Below are positions 32,453 through 44,559 of a stretch of DNA of 64,000 bases, in pieces (within the stretch, counting starts at the first letter, position 1; every line of letters begins with the position of its first letter). A model generated the notes under the pieces. The model searched no databases. It was not told where the DNA came from and saw only the letters and a program-made list of their open reading frames with translations. The stretch comes from Parelaphostrongylus tenuis (lineage: Eukaryota > Nematoda > Chromadorea > Rhabditida > Metastrongylidae): assembly GCA_019055375.1 (NCBI GenBank), contig JAHQIW010001219.1, positions 1 through 64,000 on the forward strand, given 5' to 3'. The translations under genes were made by a program, and so were the position numbers.

Positions 32453-32510
32453 TCCAGGGCCATACACCGGTGTTTCAGAAGTTTCGGCCTCCTCGTCAGT
32501 CACCCCCACC
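32453..32510 (-). ncRNA. Hammerhead ribozyme candidate P1 (PLE-linked), intact core
   Basis: On the minus strand: CUGACGA (32499 to 32493), then a 16-nt helix II of five pairs, including two G-U and one closing G-C, with loop CCGAAA (32492-32477). GAAA (32476-32473) is followed by CA-CCGG-UG (32472-32465), so helix III is two pairs plus A15.1-U16.1 and a palindromic CCGG loop. The cleavage triplet is GUA (G at 32465, U at 32464, A at 32463). Helix I pairs positions 32500-32506 with 32462-32456: A-U, a G-G mismatch, U-G, three G-C and G-U. Every invariant core base is present. Folded by eye. Confidence 0.72.
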
Positions 32511-32721
32511 CCATATTAAGCCTTGCATTGTAGCAAGGACGGAGGTGTATGTGGTGATGGCATAGTGTACAATGACATGGTCCATCACCACTTTTCAGTC
32601 GATGGATTTTGGCTTTTAGATCAAACTCGACCCAAAATATCGACTTTTATTAAACCTCGCATTAACATGTTGTTTTTTTTTTTACATTTAACATACCTCG
32701 CATTGTTATAACACAATATAT

Positions 32722-32768
32722 TCGATTAACGCTCGTTTCGGCTGTTTCGTCTTCTTCAGAACCTGAAA
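32722..32768 (-). ncRNA. Hammerhead-like motif P2 (PLE-linked)
   Basis: The minus strand has CUGAAGA (32759 to 32753), GAAA (32739 to 32736), helix III C-GAGC-G and triplet GUU. Helix I starts U-A, U-A, G-U, G-C. The 13-nt helix II region barely pairs, so the fold is weaker than P1. Core and cleavage residues fit the consensus. Confidence 0.5.
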
Positions 32769-32789
32769 AGATCAGGTCCCCCACATCCC

Positions 32790-33300
32790 AAGCAAACCAA
32801 GGGCCTCCATTACTTAACAGGAAAAAACCACAAAATCTAAATTTTAATTGTACCGAAGTCAAAGCAACTCTTTAACATACTCACCGCATTTTATGAGTCG
32901 TCCACTGTGTTGTCCAAGTGGAGACCAACCATGCAGAGATTACATGGATTGCGAAAGCACGTTTCTCTTCAAAATGACAACGTTATGCACTGTGCCAAAT
33001 CAGGTTTGATTATGAGGAATTTCTTTCTAATGTCCATGTTTGTATCGATAGTGTTCATCTCGTACGCTTCCAAAACCTTATGTGATGAAGTATCATATTC
33101 CTGTGAGAGGATGGTGACTTCTTACTTCAAAGTCCTCCTCTCATCCTGTGGTGGCCTTCCCGCTTCACCGATGCACTTGTGTTCGCAGCTTCACAACAGC
33201 TTACGTAAGCTATACTTGTACTCGTGCAGTCATCGTGTGTTTGTCCTTAGGGTATATTTTGCTTTTGAACGCACAAAATTAGGCTATCCGAGAACGGCTA
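32790..33300 (-). mobile_element. PLE locus 2, left inverted arm
   Basis: Collinear with the left end of locus 1 (bases 1-345 there): CAAGCAAACCAAGGGCCTCC against AAGCCAAACACCTTTAGCAC, then ACATACTCACCGC, AAGTGGAGACCAAC and GAGAGGATGGTGACTTC. It is the 3' UTR and distal GIY-YIG region of a minus-strand PLE. The 133-aa plus frame at 32907-33308 is antisense to it and not a gene. Confidence 0.65.
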
Positions 33301-33302
33301 TA

Positions 33303-34375
33303 ATATAAAGAGATACCGAAAGCCGTATTATACTGGTTCGTCCAATATCTCCTCATCCCTCACAGATGAAGGAGTGCTTGAGAAAAACATGTTCAAAACA
33401 GTATTCTAAGTGTGTTTAGGAAAAGAGGAGCAGATAAAGTCCTTGAAACTGCCTCGAAAAAATAGCCATTTTTAATATAGTTTTGGAAAAGCGTTCAGAG
33501 GAAATAACGGGCCCGGAAAGAAAATCTCCAACTAGAGCAAATTTTCGTTTGTCGTACCACTCTCTCAAAACGGGATAGGTTCAACTATCAAACGTTGTTT
33601 GACAGGTACAGGTTTGGAGAAATAGGCAACGATGACCGAAAAAGTCATTAAATACTCTAGCGTGGTAGCTACCTTGCAACGCTTACATGACCGTCTTTGT
33701 ACAATGCAAGAGTGCTTAATGTGTTTCAACGGTGAAGACGGTGATTACATGAGTACGGTATGGTTTACCTCTTATAAAGCGAGCGTCGGAAAGGGAAGAT
33801 CACTCTGCGTCTGTTTGACAGAACACCTGAACGAGAAGCTGACACCTGAACGATACACCTCACTGGGCTCGCATAGAACATAACGTGAGGATTCTGGAGT
33901 AGAAGTCACCATCCTCTCTCAGGAATATGACACCTTATTGCAAAGGATTTGGAAGCGTTCTGCATAAACACCATCACTTCAAACGTGAACTACGTAAAGG
34001 AATGCCTCGAAATCACACATGATTTGATGCAATATATAAAAGTGCTACTTTGTTGAGAATGGTGTATTTGCAGTTCATGTGATCTCCAGCGGTTGGTCTC
34101 CATTAGGAGAATTCAGCGGATAACCGGGAGGTACGTGAAAAAAGCTACTTCTTGCTTGATTTGATTGAAATATTGGCTTGATGATTGTTTTTGCAAGTAA
34201 TGAGGTGTTTGGCTGACTGGTTCAAGGGCGAGCTGCTCTCTAAAAAGTTGAAAACATCAAAACATCGGCTAACCTATAAATTTTTTATAACAACCTTGTG
34301 TTTGGCTTGAGTAAAGATCTGTAAATCAATGAAGAATGTCGAGGTTAATAGTGAAGCGGTCATGGAATTTGCTAC
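33303..34375 (+). pseudogene. PLE locus 2, right arm: connector and decayed GIY-YIG
   Basis: Plus strand, homologous to 2620-3680. Junction near 33300 at CGAAAGCCGTA (locus 1 has CGAAAGCCAAGTA). The RT is missing except for its end. 33632-33883 keeps DRLCTMQECLMC (cysteine cluster) and VWFTSYKASVGKGRSLCVCL...EHLNEK, in which the GIY-YIG motif is destroyed. The 3' UTR follows, with a GAAAAC tail motif near 34242 and GAGGTTAATAGTGAAGCGG near the end. As at locus 1 it is head to head with a minus-strand copy. Confidence 0.7.
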
Positions 34376-34404
34376 GAATAGAGTAAGATGCATAGTGCAT
34401 CCGT

Positions 34405-34707
34405 CGGAAAGGATAAAGCTCGCGGAGTTGATCAATCCCTCAGGGATGCGACATGCATTCGTCGTAAATTTTTAACTTCGTTTAAGGTGTTTGAGTGCAT
34501 ATCTGACCTTTACAATGACTCGCAGTAGCCTCCCGCTGTACCGAGTCAGTGCTGCTTCTCCTCCCAGACAAGTCTGAGACCAGTATGGTACCAATTTACC
34601 GACCCCGGAGAGATGAGAGGCTTGGAGAGCCATGAGCGCGAGATCGATCTACTGACCTCGTGTGTGACGCAGAGCATCTCTAACCACTGCCCCACATGCG
34701 CTGTGCC
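34405..34707 (-). repeat. S1 SINE, nearly full length
   Basis: Close to the nested copy at 10.3 kb in the same orientation: GGATAAAGCTCGCGGAGTTG, TCCCGCTGTACCGAGTCAGT, GGTACCAATTTACCGACCCC and the head CAGTGGTTAGAGATGC on the minus strand. The A box is damaged (GGGGCAGTGG). It lies immediately after the PLE 3' end. Confidence 0.75.
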
Positions 34708-34709
34708 AT

Positions 34710-35880
34710 TTTGTTAATTCTTAGTTATTACAATTTTGACGTCTAAATATACATGATCTGAATTTTTTTTTTGAACGTACTGAGTTCAAATGATTGAAAT
34801 CGAATGTAGATTGATTTTATTATGACACATTCCGCCTATGTCCAAGGATATTTCGATCATATAGTAGTCAGAATTCATTCGATTAACGTCGAAAATTTTC
34901 GTCATGTTCAAAACATTCCAAAGCCACATTAGTATAGGGTTTTTTCCGGATTAATTGTTTAGATGCAATGAGGCAAGCTTCCACACAGGCCGCTAAAAAC
35001 TATTCAATGAGCATTCATTTCTTTGTGAAACGCTTCGATTTCAATTTTGAGGACGTTCCGGACGAGATATCCTCGTTAGAAGTGGTTGATACAGCTATGA
35101 AGGGTGTCAAATGAAGGAATGGATTTGATGAGTGGCGCTTGCTCGAAAATAGTTGATCGGTAACTTTCTACTGAACTAAATGTTTGCCTGACGGTGCAAA
35201 TATTAGACGGCTACCGCTGACGACAAATGCGATGAGATCAGTTATATGTAAACCTAATTTGAGACGATGGAAATGAGAATACAATAGATTTTGTGTATAG
35301 TGCCAGTTCACATTATATGGGTCGTATTGGTTTTTGTGAATGATTCATTTATGTTCAATTGGCTATAAAATGGTAATAAATAGCTGCCAGGATATAAGTG
35401 TGTTCATAGCCACCACTCTCCATTGAGAATTCTAAAAAGCTCATCATATTGAAAAATTCAGAATGCGCTTAACTTCACTCAGGACAATGTTCACTCCACC
35501 GCTCTATCTGTCTCATTCAGAACTCCTGCATATCTGGGAAACTCTTGCAATAAGTGAATTGAATGAATTTCTAAAACTTAACAGAATTATTTAAGAGTTT
35601 TTAGCGGTAGAAAAATGTCAATTGGATTATATTGCTTTAGGCCGGAGAGATTTATAATCTGAAATTTCGATTCACGTTGTTGGTCACAGATTGTAGAGTT
35701 ATCCATCTTATATGTCAAGATATCGAAAATCTAGCGTGCAGGAGGATCTCATGAGGTGAACATCAGCTACTGAAATTAAAACGTTAGCGATTGTTTTTTA
35801 AAAAGACAACAGCAGGGAAATACCGAGTTAAAGCTCAAAGAATCACTGAAGCAACACATGATGGCCGAAAAATGTGCTGT
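34710..35880. other. Unassigned stretch
   Basis: No feature recognised. Confidence 0.3.
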
Positions 35881-35884
35881 TATT

Positions 35885-36115
35885 TGTATTTTCGCAAGGC
35901 TCGGGAAGCGCTCTGGTTAGAAGTGTCCTGCTTTACACACTGGATTAGCTCCTTGTCCAATTGAGTGCTGTGGTCTCCCCAAGTTCATCCTTCTGGATTG
36001 GGCAAGTTGTTACTTGCCTTGCCCTGTCCGGAAGGATAGAAGCATTGGACCTATTCGTAGCCGTACAATCACAGTGTCGCATCAAACCCAGTATTCATTT
36101 ATCAGTCAGTGAAAG
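35885..36115 (+). repeat. S1 SINE, diverged
   Basis: Plus-strand head (GCGCTCTGGTTAGAAGTG), body GGATTGGGCAAGTTG, GGAAGGATAGAAGCATTGGA and a weak 3' match. Low conservation. Confidence 0.5.
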
Positions 36116-36119
36116 GTCA

Positions 36120-37675
36120 ACGAGGTAGTTTTATCGATTAATGGTTCACTCTCCAGTAAGTAAAGTGGAAAAAGCTTAGAAATGGCTCAAGTGGCTTGGA
36201 ATAGTTTTGAAAGATTATAATCAACGACTATGCGTACACAAAGGTTACGCGTGATCGTTAAAGAGTTAAGCCTAACCAGTTGTAAAACCTAACATTCATC
36301 GCGGAATTACGAATGAACCTCAACTTAAGGTAAAGATAAGGATCATTTCCGTTATCGGGCAGGGATTTTCTGAACGGACCTCTTTTGGCGTACATAAACT
36401 TTCCATTGGGCCATCAGTGATCGTTCCAAAGCATAAATTTCGTTGAATTCAGAAACATACTCTATTTTTGAAAAGATCTGCTTATAGCGCTGCAGCATTC
36501 ACCGTAAAATTGCTCCACATGTGTCGCGTGTTATCCAGAGAAATTCTGTAATTTGCTTGAAAAATTCTTCTGCGTTTGTAGAAGAAACTTTGCATCGTTT
36601 TAATGCCTACGCCTTTCATTTTTATTACATACTGCTAAATAAACTTACTAGCAAGGCCTAAGCCGAAGCACGAAAAGCATATGAGCATGTAGAGGAAATC
36701 TTCACAGATCAGTGTCATATACGCTACTTTAGCTTTATGCAAAAACGGAGGAAATTGCTAAAATTAATAACAAAAATTGCACTCCACATATTAATACCGC
36801 CTGCACGATTTATAGATTGCAGCTGTCGTTCCACTATTACCACACATACTAGCCTATACAATTCCTTGCTGCAATGCAGTAACATGTCTTTTTCGAAAAT
36901 AAGCAAAGTGTTGGTAACAGCGGAACTTACACTATCGAGTGGTTACTAGCATTTTTGGGGAAGAGCTCTGTCGTGCGCAACAAAAGCGCGATATTGAAAC
37001 ATAATTGTTACAGCGCTAGATGAAGGCTTTTCTAAGAAGAAAATAAAATTTTCCGAGATTCAATCCTTCAAATGATTGTTAACAGCCTCGTAGAAAGTCT
37101 TTGCTCGCCAAGAAACTCACTCTGAAAGATCTCTGCCTGAACAAGGAAATGATCCAAAAATAGTTGCTGCAAATCTTTCTAAGACGAATCACACAGTTTA
37201 TATGCACTTAATAGGTTCTGCAACAAAACACTAACCACTGACATCTTTAGGTTTAAGCGATTTCCTCTAATATCAGGATTTTAATCGGAGTAAATTGCGC
37301 GCCCAAAAATTAGGCTTATTAATATTATTGATGGAGATTAATGTGCGAATAACATACTGGCAAGTCCATTAAATGTTACAAATGATTCAGAAATTTCTGA
37401 ATTTCTGAATTCCGAATTTTGCATAATTCATAGCGAATTGAAAGGTTTTTGTAACATGAAGTATGAATTACAAAGAATCTCACTTGGCTCAGATTTTATA
37501 TATAACACAAGAATGAAAAGGCGTATGATTCATCCAGAAATGGAAATGTTTCGAGTAGCTAAAGACTGCCATAAGCACTGCTTAGAAGTTCGCCATTGCA
37601 CGATAACATTGAAGCAATTCATTTATAAGGAATTTGAGACGGTAGATTGTTACTTGAGAAGTAATATGAAGTATA
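36120..37675. other. Unassigned stretch
   Basis: Nothing recognised up to the F1d repeat. The 132-aa plus frame at 37438-37836 runs through F1d and is not a credible gene. Confidence 0.35.
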
Positions 37676-37679
37676 TCAT

Positions 37680-37865
37680 ACCTTTTGTTCTGAGTGTTCT
37701 CTTAAGACCACGCTCAAATTTCAACATACCTCGTCATTGTTATTTGAGCCAGTTATATGGTCTGTTAAATGGGTTGACTTATAGAGCCCAAGACACGTGT
37801 TTCGACCCTGACGGTCTCACCACTCATCCCGCGTAATAATAATGGTGAGATATATTATGATGTAT
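37680..37865 (-). repeat. Ribozyme-bearing foldback element F1, copy d (partial)
   Basis: CTTAAGACCACGCTCAAATT, GTTATTTGAGCCAGTTATAT, ATGGTCTGTTAAATGGG and GACACGTGTTTCGACC align with the F1b left end followed by a reverse-oriented hammerhead-like core. The matching inverted end is not seen, so about half an element remains. Confidence 0.6.
37785..37833 (-). ncRNA. Hammerhead-like motif R6 (F1d)
   Basis: The minus strand has GUGGUGA in place of CUGANGA (C3 to G, A6 to G). Helix II GACC/GGUC is a perfect 4 bp (37804-37816). GAAA (37803-37800) is intact, helix III is C-ACGU-G, and the triplet is GUC, the commonest natural cleavage site. The 3' half is fully consensus and the 5' core is mutated. 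Confidence 0.55.
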
Positions 37866-37869
37866 TTGA

Positions 37870-40800
37870 TTCGCCTCAAAAGTGCTGCGATGGTACTTAG
37901 AAAAAATGAATAAATCGAACTGAATCACTAAAGAGGTGAATGGGGAGCCTTCAGTCGTTGCGCAGAAAGCATGTCATTTTTGATGATTGCCAACACTGTC
38001 TGCAGTTCAGTTATAATGGTGTCGGAAGCGGATATATACGCGGCTCCTCATTAAGTCATTGCATATAAGACATTGTTCAGTTGTCAGGTACCTTCAGAGT
38101 AGAATAATTCGTTTAAAATCGAGTACGAAAATTTTCAGTCGATTAATCGAACACATTTGTTGGATACAAGACTAGTTTGCGTGATTTACAAGGGCGATTC
38201 TGAAGGTTCCATAAATTTTGTCCAATTTCGTTTTAAAATATCTATTATCGAGCTAACTGAATTTTATAACGTTTCACTATCGTCCGCTCCTCAGCCGTTG
38301 TGTGGACTGAAAAGTTTTAGATCAATTCCTGTTATGTCCTCAAACGTCATCAGTCAGAATTCTCATGTAGAGAGTGCTTCATTAGTTATTGTCGATGGCG
38401 ATTGTTGACTTGACTAAATAAAACTTCTTAGAACATCATCCTGATGACAACTGAATGAAATCAACCGAGCGCTTTCATATATTCATATCGACTCATTTCA
38501 TTTCAAGTTATACGATGCGGAAATACCAGCCGCCTTTAATTTTGAGTCATCGCGCTTGAAATTCATTGATTTCGAGGCGTTTCATTTCAACATGACACGC
38601 GCTCAAAAGTTCAAATCTACATAGCTCTCATACCCATTTTTACAATGTGAGCTATATAATTCCTTTTATTTTAATCGCTTCCAGCAGTGATATTATATTA
38701 CAAATATACGCCCTGATGTAGAGTGATGTGTAAAATTTTTGCGTCAGTTGAAACTTCAACCTATATTCCTCTCTATTCGGGGGGGGGGCACGTGCTCGAA
38801 CCGTTGCAATAGTGATGCCTGTTTTGATACCACTCTTTCTACGCTAGCAAGCATCTATCTGTCAACAACCAAATATGAATTATAGTCCATTGGAATATAT
38901 CAGCACTTGCTCATAAAATACACGTCATATTACTCTATATCGATGGAATTACAGAGTTTCGAAGTCGACAAAACGTAATCATCGCTCGTTTGTCCGGTTG
39001 CTCTATTTCTAAAATGCCTTGAAAATGTGAATTCTGTCATGAAGCTGAAATATTCAGGTTCGCAATAAGTCTGAAGCTGGAAGAATATTTTTCATCTAAA
39101 GAGTAATTTCTCTGGCTATAGAAAAAATATCTCTTCTACCGTCTGTAACGTTCCCAACACTTTCACTACTCTATTAGCGCAAAATTATCGTCTACTGATG
39201 AAAAAGTAATTTCATTACAGTTGAGCCAAGCTGTTCCTGCTCTCTCTGTATGCGTTCTTTTTCTCTTTCATAGAACGTCCTCTCTTCTCTTCTACTGCGT
39301 CGTACTTGCATCGTTTCGTGCTGTTTCACTTTTCCTGAGACACGTGACTCAATTTGTGTTCATATTCAATGGCGACGGGTCATAATGAGCTACTAAAAAT
39401 AGCAAATCTAGTATCAGGCATATATAGCGCAATGATTGGATTTGTTCTCCAATACACAAGTTGTCGTTGTTCTGATCGTTTCTGAGCTAGAGATGTTTTT
39501 CAACCATACAGAGTTGGCAAATTCATACCAGAACTCTCTACATGGATGTAAAATAATATAATCTGACATAGTATTTTGAGCCTTTCGTGTTGAAGATAAA
39601 AACAGATACTCGATAGGCCTATAAGTCCAGGTGTAGGCCGAATTTCATTCTATCATCTCGATAATGCTTTAAATGGACAAAATCGAATGCTTAGTGCATC
39701 CCTAAAAAATTTATCAGTGCGGGAAGTGTATTTCCTCCTCATTCAAGTTATTTTTGTAAAAAAGACAAATATAGGTATCGTCGTGGCTTACGGGATGTAA
39801 ATGCACTAAAAGTGCTATAGTAGTAAATCACCAACGAAAGCGAATGACGTTCAGCAGAGGATAATCATTCGATGACATCATTTAATATTCACTGGTATCT
39901 CATAAAGCATTCGAAAGCACACGCTAGTTATAACTAGCATTATGTCTTTACTGATTCTGAAAAAGTTGATCAGTAAAAGTGAAGAGGAGAGAAAAATCTG
40001 TAAGATTTCCTTCAAGAAAACCTCTATCTACTAAAAATAACGCTTTAGAAAATTTCCATGAAAAGGATGATATAAAGCCGTTGAGGTTTTTTAAAGAAAA
40101 AGCTTATCGTATCAATAGGCCAATTCCGTTGACGTCATTTTCTTTTTGGTATTAACGATATAAACGATAAGAAAGAATACGGAATACTGTTGTGTTGATG
40201 AGTTTCAGTCCAAAATTACCTGTACAGCTATTCAGATCGATAGCCCGTCATCAAAGGTAGTGAGGTTCACTCCCATTTCTTTGCTGCTTATTTAATTTCC
40301 ATTTTAACGGGTTGGACCAAAATTTTTCCCTCGGGAACTTAAGGGTTCCGCGTCATGTATCGTGCCCCCAATGCTGTTCAGCACAGGTGACCTTATGTCG
40401 CTTAGCTAGTCTTTGTGAATCGAAAAGAAAGGTTATTCGCCTCGAAATTACAGATTTTGTTTAGGACGGCGGCCATTCCTTGCATGAATTGATCCTGAGT
40501 CTGATAATTACTTTTGAGCGATGTATGTAGTCTGTTATGGACACATATACAGTGCAATAATTCTTAGTCGGTATCCCAAAAAAAGTATTTGTAAAGCTTT
40601 AATCAGATAGCCCTTCACTTGAGTTGAAAACCACTCTTTGTAGGTGCAGAAAGGCACCGAGAAGGATCACGAAACTATAATGATACGATGCAATGTCGTT
40701 GAAGGAGAATCACAAATTTTCATAAAAATCAAAAATATTCAGGTGCATTATAAAACATCACCTTACAGCTGATTCGACTAAATACTCCATGCCATTGAAA

Positions 40801-43800
40801 ACGGACATCATAGAACTTATGAATTACGATCGTTTCCAAGATATTGAAAAATCTCTCTTTGGAATAAAATAGGTGGTGCTCTGAACTTTGCTATGAAAGC
40901 TTTAAAAAAACAAATGTATGCAATAAAAAGTGCACACAAGATGGAGTGTTCGACACAAGAGGATTTTGAAGTGGTTAAATCCAAGCAATTTTGGAATTTT
41001 TCGGGTTTTCCCTTTATAAACCCATCTCTCTATTATGGAATAGTAGAAAGAAGCCTCAAAAGTTACAATTCTCTATTTACAAAATACCAAGAATAGAATT
41101 TTATTATCTAACGTACAAGTGGAAATACAGGCCTTTAGAACCATGATAAAATTTAAGTTTTCAACAACTGTTCTGATAATAATTGTAGATTTGATAAATA
41201 CTATGTAAAATAGGAGACATAATGCTCATAGATCTTGTTGAGAAAGCGCGCATGAAATAGTAATTTGTTTCGTCATGATGGATAAAGATCATAGACGGGT
41301 TAACCCAAAAGAGAACCAAGATGTGACCTCTTGCATAATGATTTCTCATGAACAATGAGTGAGTTCAAGGGATTCACTGGCTGTGAAGAAAATAGACGAT
41401 GTTTAGTGTTTGAATAGTAAGAAACTCGTAGGAGAATATGTGAACTGAACGCTTCTATTCTAAACATAGTGCTTCCACATAGTCATGTAGGCAGTCGTTG
41501 TTTCTCCCCTTAAGGTTGAACGTTGACTAGAGTGGAGTAAAATCGCTCTGCGCTTTTTGCGTCATATTATGCTATTATATGATCGAGTTATGACAATACG
41601 AAGTAGAATCTTTTCACAACATCTGCCTTCCTCAAAGCCAGTTGATTCGAGTCGATGTCCATAGCCATTCTGTCTATTGTCATGCAGTTTGATCATCCAA
41701 TTAATTTTTATGCGAGCAATGCATCTTGCAGAAGCCGGAATTTGGAAGGCAATTCAAGTCTAAATGTGTAACGGCTCTACATGAACTACTCGAGAGAACA
41801 CTTTCGAATGGGGATATCTTATCTGAGCGATGGTGCAGTCAACTGGATCTGACTCTCTCGATTATGATAATCCAGATGACAAAGGCAAATGACTGTGAGG
41901 AATCGTTCGAATCAATCCGGCTTCGAAGAATACGATAGCATCGAAATATTAATCAATTAAATCTATGCACAAATATCACGCTAGTTCTGAGACCCGAATC
42001 ATCATTGTCTATTTATGCCGAGATTAAATAAAAGTCAGTTTTCAGAGTTCTGTGTTTGTTAGCGACAACTCCGAGCAATACGATTGACTAAGAGATGATT
42101 CTTGGCCAGTTGTGGCCACATTTCTTTCGTCTTTTTCATTTTTCCTCCAAATCGAGTTCTTTATACTAGGCAAAAATTTGTCGACTATGTTCTGTTGATT
42201 AGGTGTCGTACTAATTTGTTTTCCTTTTCCTAAAAACCCTTGAATGTAATCGATTTGCTTGCTTCGTGATTCGTCGTCGACATAACTTGTAGCAAACATT
42301 CACATGATTTGGGTAATAACGTAGTGTTATTAGCAGGTAATATGTTCAGAAAGCGTTTCTTACCATTATAACTGGCTCGATTTCTTTCCTGGGCTTAGAT
42401 GAGGGTTTTTATGTAGCACAGGATTTCCAATAGATCATTGTCACATAAGTCGTGGCATGATTCCGATAAAGGCTAAAATAAGAGCAGTCACACTTTCTTC
42501 ACAATCAATCGCCTTCTTCTTGGTTTGGTTTGGTAGTCCTTTTCTTTATTTAAAATTCTTAACCATGTCGAGTTGCATGGGTATGCAAATGTGTGCTGTG
42601 CGTGTGTCCTTATATTTCAAACTGGATTTGTCCTGGTATCGCCGCTCTTCCAACTACATTCAAGAGCGGAATGGCTTGGCATAGTAGATTTCAACACTGA
42701 GGAACGCTTGCTGGTAAACTCTGTAGGTCTCCAGTAGAATGATTACCATTGTGTGAAAATGAGCAGCTTCAAAAATAACCGTTTTGTAAATGTGAGTGAG
42801 TTAGTAGATAGTGACATCGCAGCTTTCTGAAACGCATGTTAATAACCTCATATATATTGTTTCATGGCAATCAATGTGCATTTCTCTTGTCCCCATCGGT
42901 AGATTGCTTACTGCTGTTGTCGTGGACACCTTCTGAAGTCGAGCGGGTCTAGTCGGCCAAAAATTACGTGGTAGTCGAACCGGCGGCTGATAGTCTTTCA
43001 ATCATTACGCAATTCTTCCGCCTTCAGATATTACTGAGCTATTCGCTGTGAGCTAGCTGGTCTAAAACCAACTGCTTCAATATGTACTGCAATCGTGAAA
43101 ATGATTCGAAACGCCTGGAGAGTTTTTCATGGAAGTGTTAGTAAGCATTCGAAAGCTGGGGCTTAAAGCTGCAGCTCAAGTCGCCAGTTTTCCAAAGCAC
43201 CGCTTTATATCGCTGTGACATTCAGAATAAAATCAAGTTTCACAAAACTACGTGTTTTTTCTCCTATTTTATTTATATTTCGCTAAGCAAAACTCCTTCC
43301 TCAGAGTGCTAGTACTCAAGCTATAGCACAAGCTTCAGAAAACTGAAAAATATGTTTGCTCTTCGGAAAGCTCTTTTAATCTTTTGATCTCCTCTGGTCT
43401 TTTGATCTGTGCCTCAAACTTCGCCGTATAGAGCTCTTTTTCTAGACTTTTAGTAATGATCTGATGGAGTAATCTTTCCTGATTTCAGGGATGTGCCTAT
43501 TGTCTGGAAATATGGTTTAGCGGGGAAGATAAGATAGAGTTTTACATTTTTGCAAGGTAGCTTACAGGCTACTCGACAGCGCGAGGGTCCTGACAAGGGG
43601 TGTGCAGAGGGGGGCGAGGCGGGATGATCACTTTATTGTCATTTAACTGGGGATTTCTCCTCAGCTTTAGGAGAAACTCCAAATAAATGATCGACTAAGC
43701 TACTAAGAAAGTTTTACTACACATTGATATGCTTTTGAGCTCCCATGGAATCATAGGCGTGATAAAAATGAAGGCGAAAGGCGAGTGTGATTTCGATCTG

Positions 43801-44555
43801 GATGCTACAACGTTATAAAGGGTGGTTTCGAACAACCGGCGACATAGGGCTATAGCCTCGAGTCTCAGCTTTTGAATGGTCTCTAGCACTCCAATAAAAA
43901 GCTCCTCTCCGGCGAATGAGATCGGTTTTTCAATTGTTCCCTCACAGTAGGAGGAACCCAGCAATCGCCTTGTGTGGAAAGGCCGGGCCAATAAATTGAG
44001 AGATACCTCTATCCCAAAAAATTCGACTCAATCTAACAAGGTCATGACTCTTAGAATAGCTCAATGAACTTAGATTAAAAAAATCGTTTAGCATTTTGTT
44101 ATTGAAAACGATCCTCTGTCTTTGACGTGATGCATTTTCTAGGTAAACTAGATAGTGGAAGAAATAATACAGTATAAAGGCAACTTTCAAACAATAAGTC
44201 TTGCAGTTTAAAATGGTCAACCGAACTATCTCAATTTTGAGGGGTTGATTTCCTCAATGGAATCGTAATTTGAAGATTGTAGAAGTTTATCTAAAGATAT
44301 GGAGTGGTTAATGTGTTGAAGTACAATAATTCCTAAGATCAACTTTCCATTAGTCTTGGTATTTTATAATGATCAAAAGATCGACTTTCTACAAAATTCA
44401 GCATTAATAATTGATATTGTCAATCTAAAGGACAATAGCTGTCAGTCTGACTCGACGATGAAATCAAAGGTCGTTATTGTTATTCACAATTTCCCTTGAT
44501 GAGCACCAAGTTGACATCAGTAGCATCTAATGATTACATTAGCAATACAGCACAA
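37870..44555. other. Long stretch with no recognised element
   Basis: 6.7 kb, by far the largest blank in the window. Features seen: a run of ten G at 38779-38788, a pyrimidine-rich tract at 39230-39305, and small frames (for example 41726-41938 plus, 42801-43001 minus, 43695-43991 minus) matching nothing I know. Possible remnants of older repeats or a host intron cannot be excluded. Confidence 0.35.
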
Positions 44556-44559
44556 AAAC

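Larger units (their letters stand above)
32385..32790 (-). repeat. Tandem PLE-end units with hammerhead-like motifs
   Basis: Two related units in minus orientation, each with ACCTCGCATT (32396 and 32694; a third at 32654), a hammerhead-like core (32493-32499 and 32753-32759) and a C-rich flank (CACCCCCACCCC / TCCCCCACATCCC). Spacing between cores is about 260 bases. The right unit runs directly into the minus-strand arm of PLE locus 2. Tandem terminal repeats carrying hammerheads are a known PLE property, so I read these as PLE pseudo-LTR units. Confidence 0.55.

Noticed and set aside
32907..33308. 133-aa plus-strand ORF
   Set aside because: It is antisense to the inverted PLE arm.
37438..37836. 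132-aa plus-strand ORF as a host gene
   Set aside because: Its second half is the F1d repeat and its first half has no recognisable domain.
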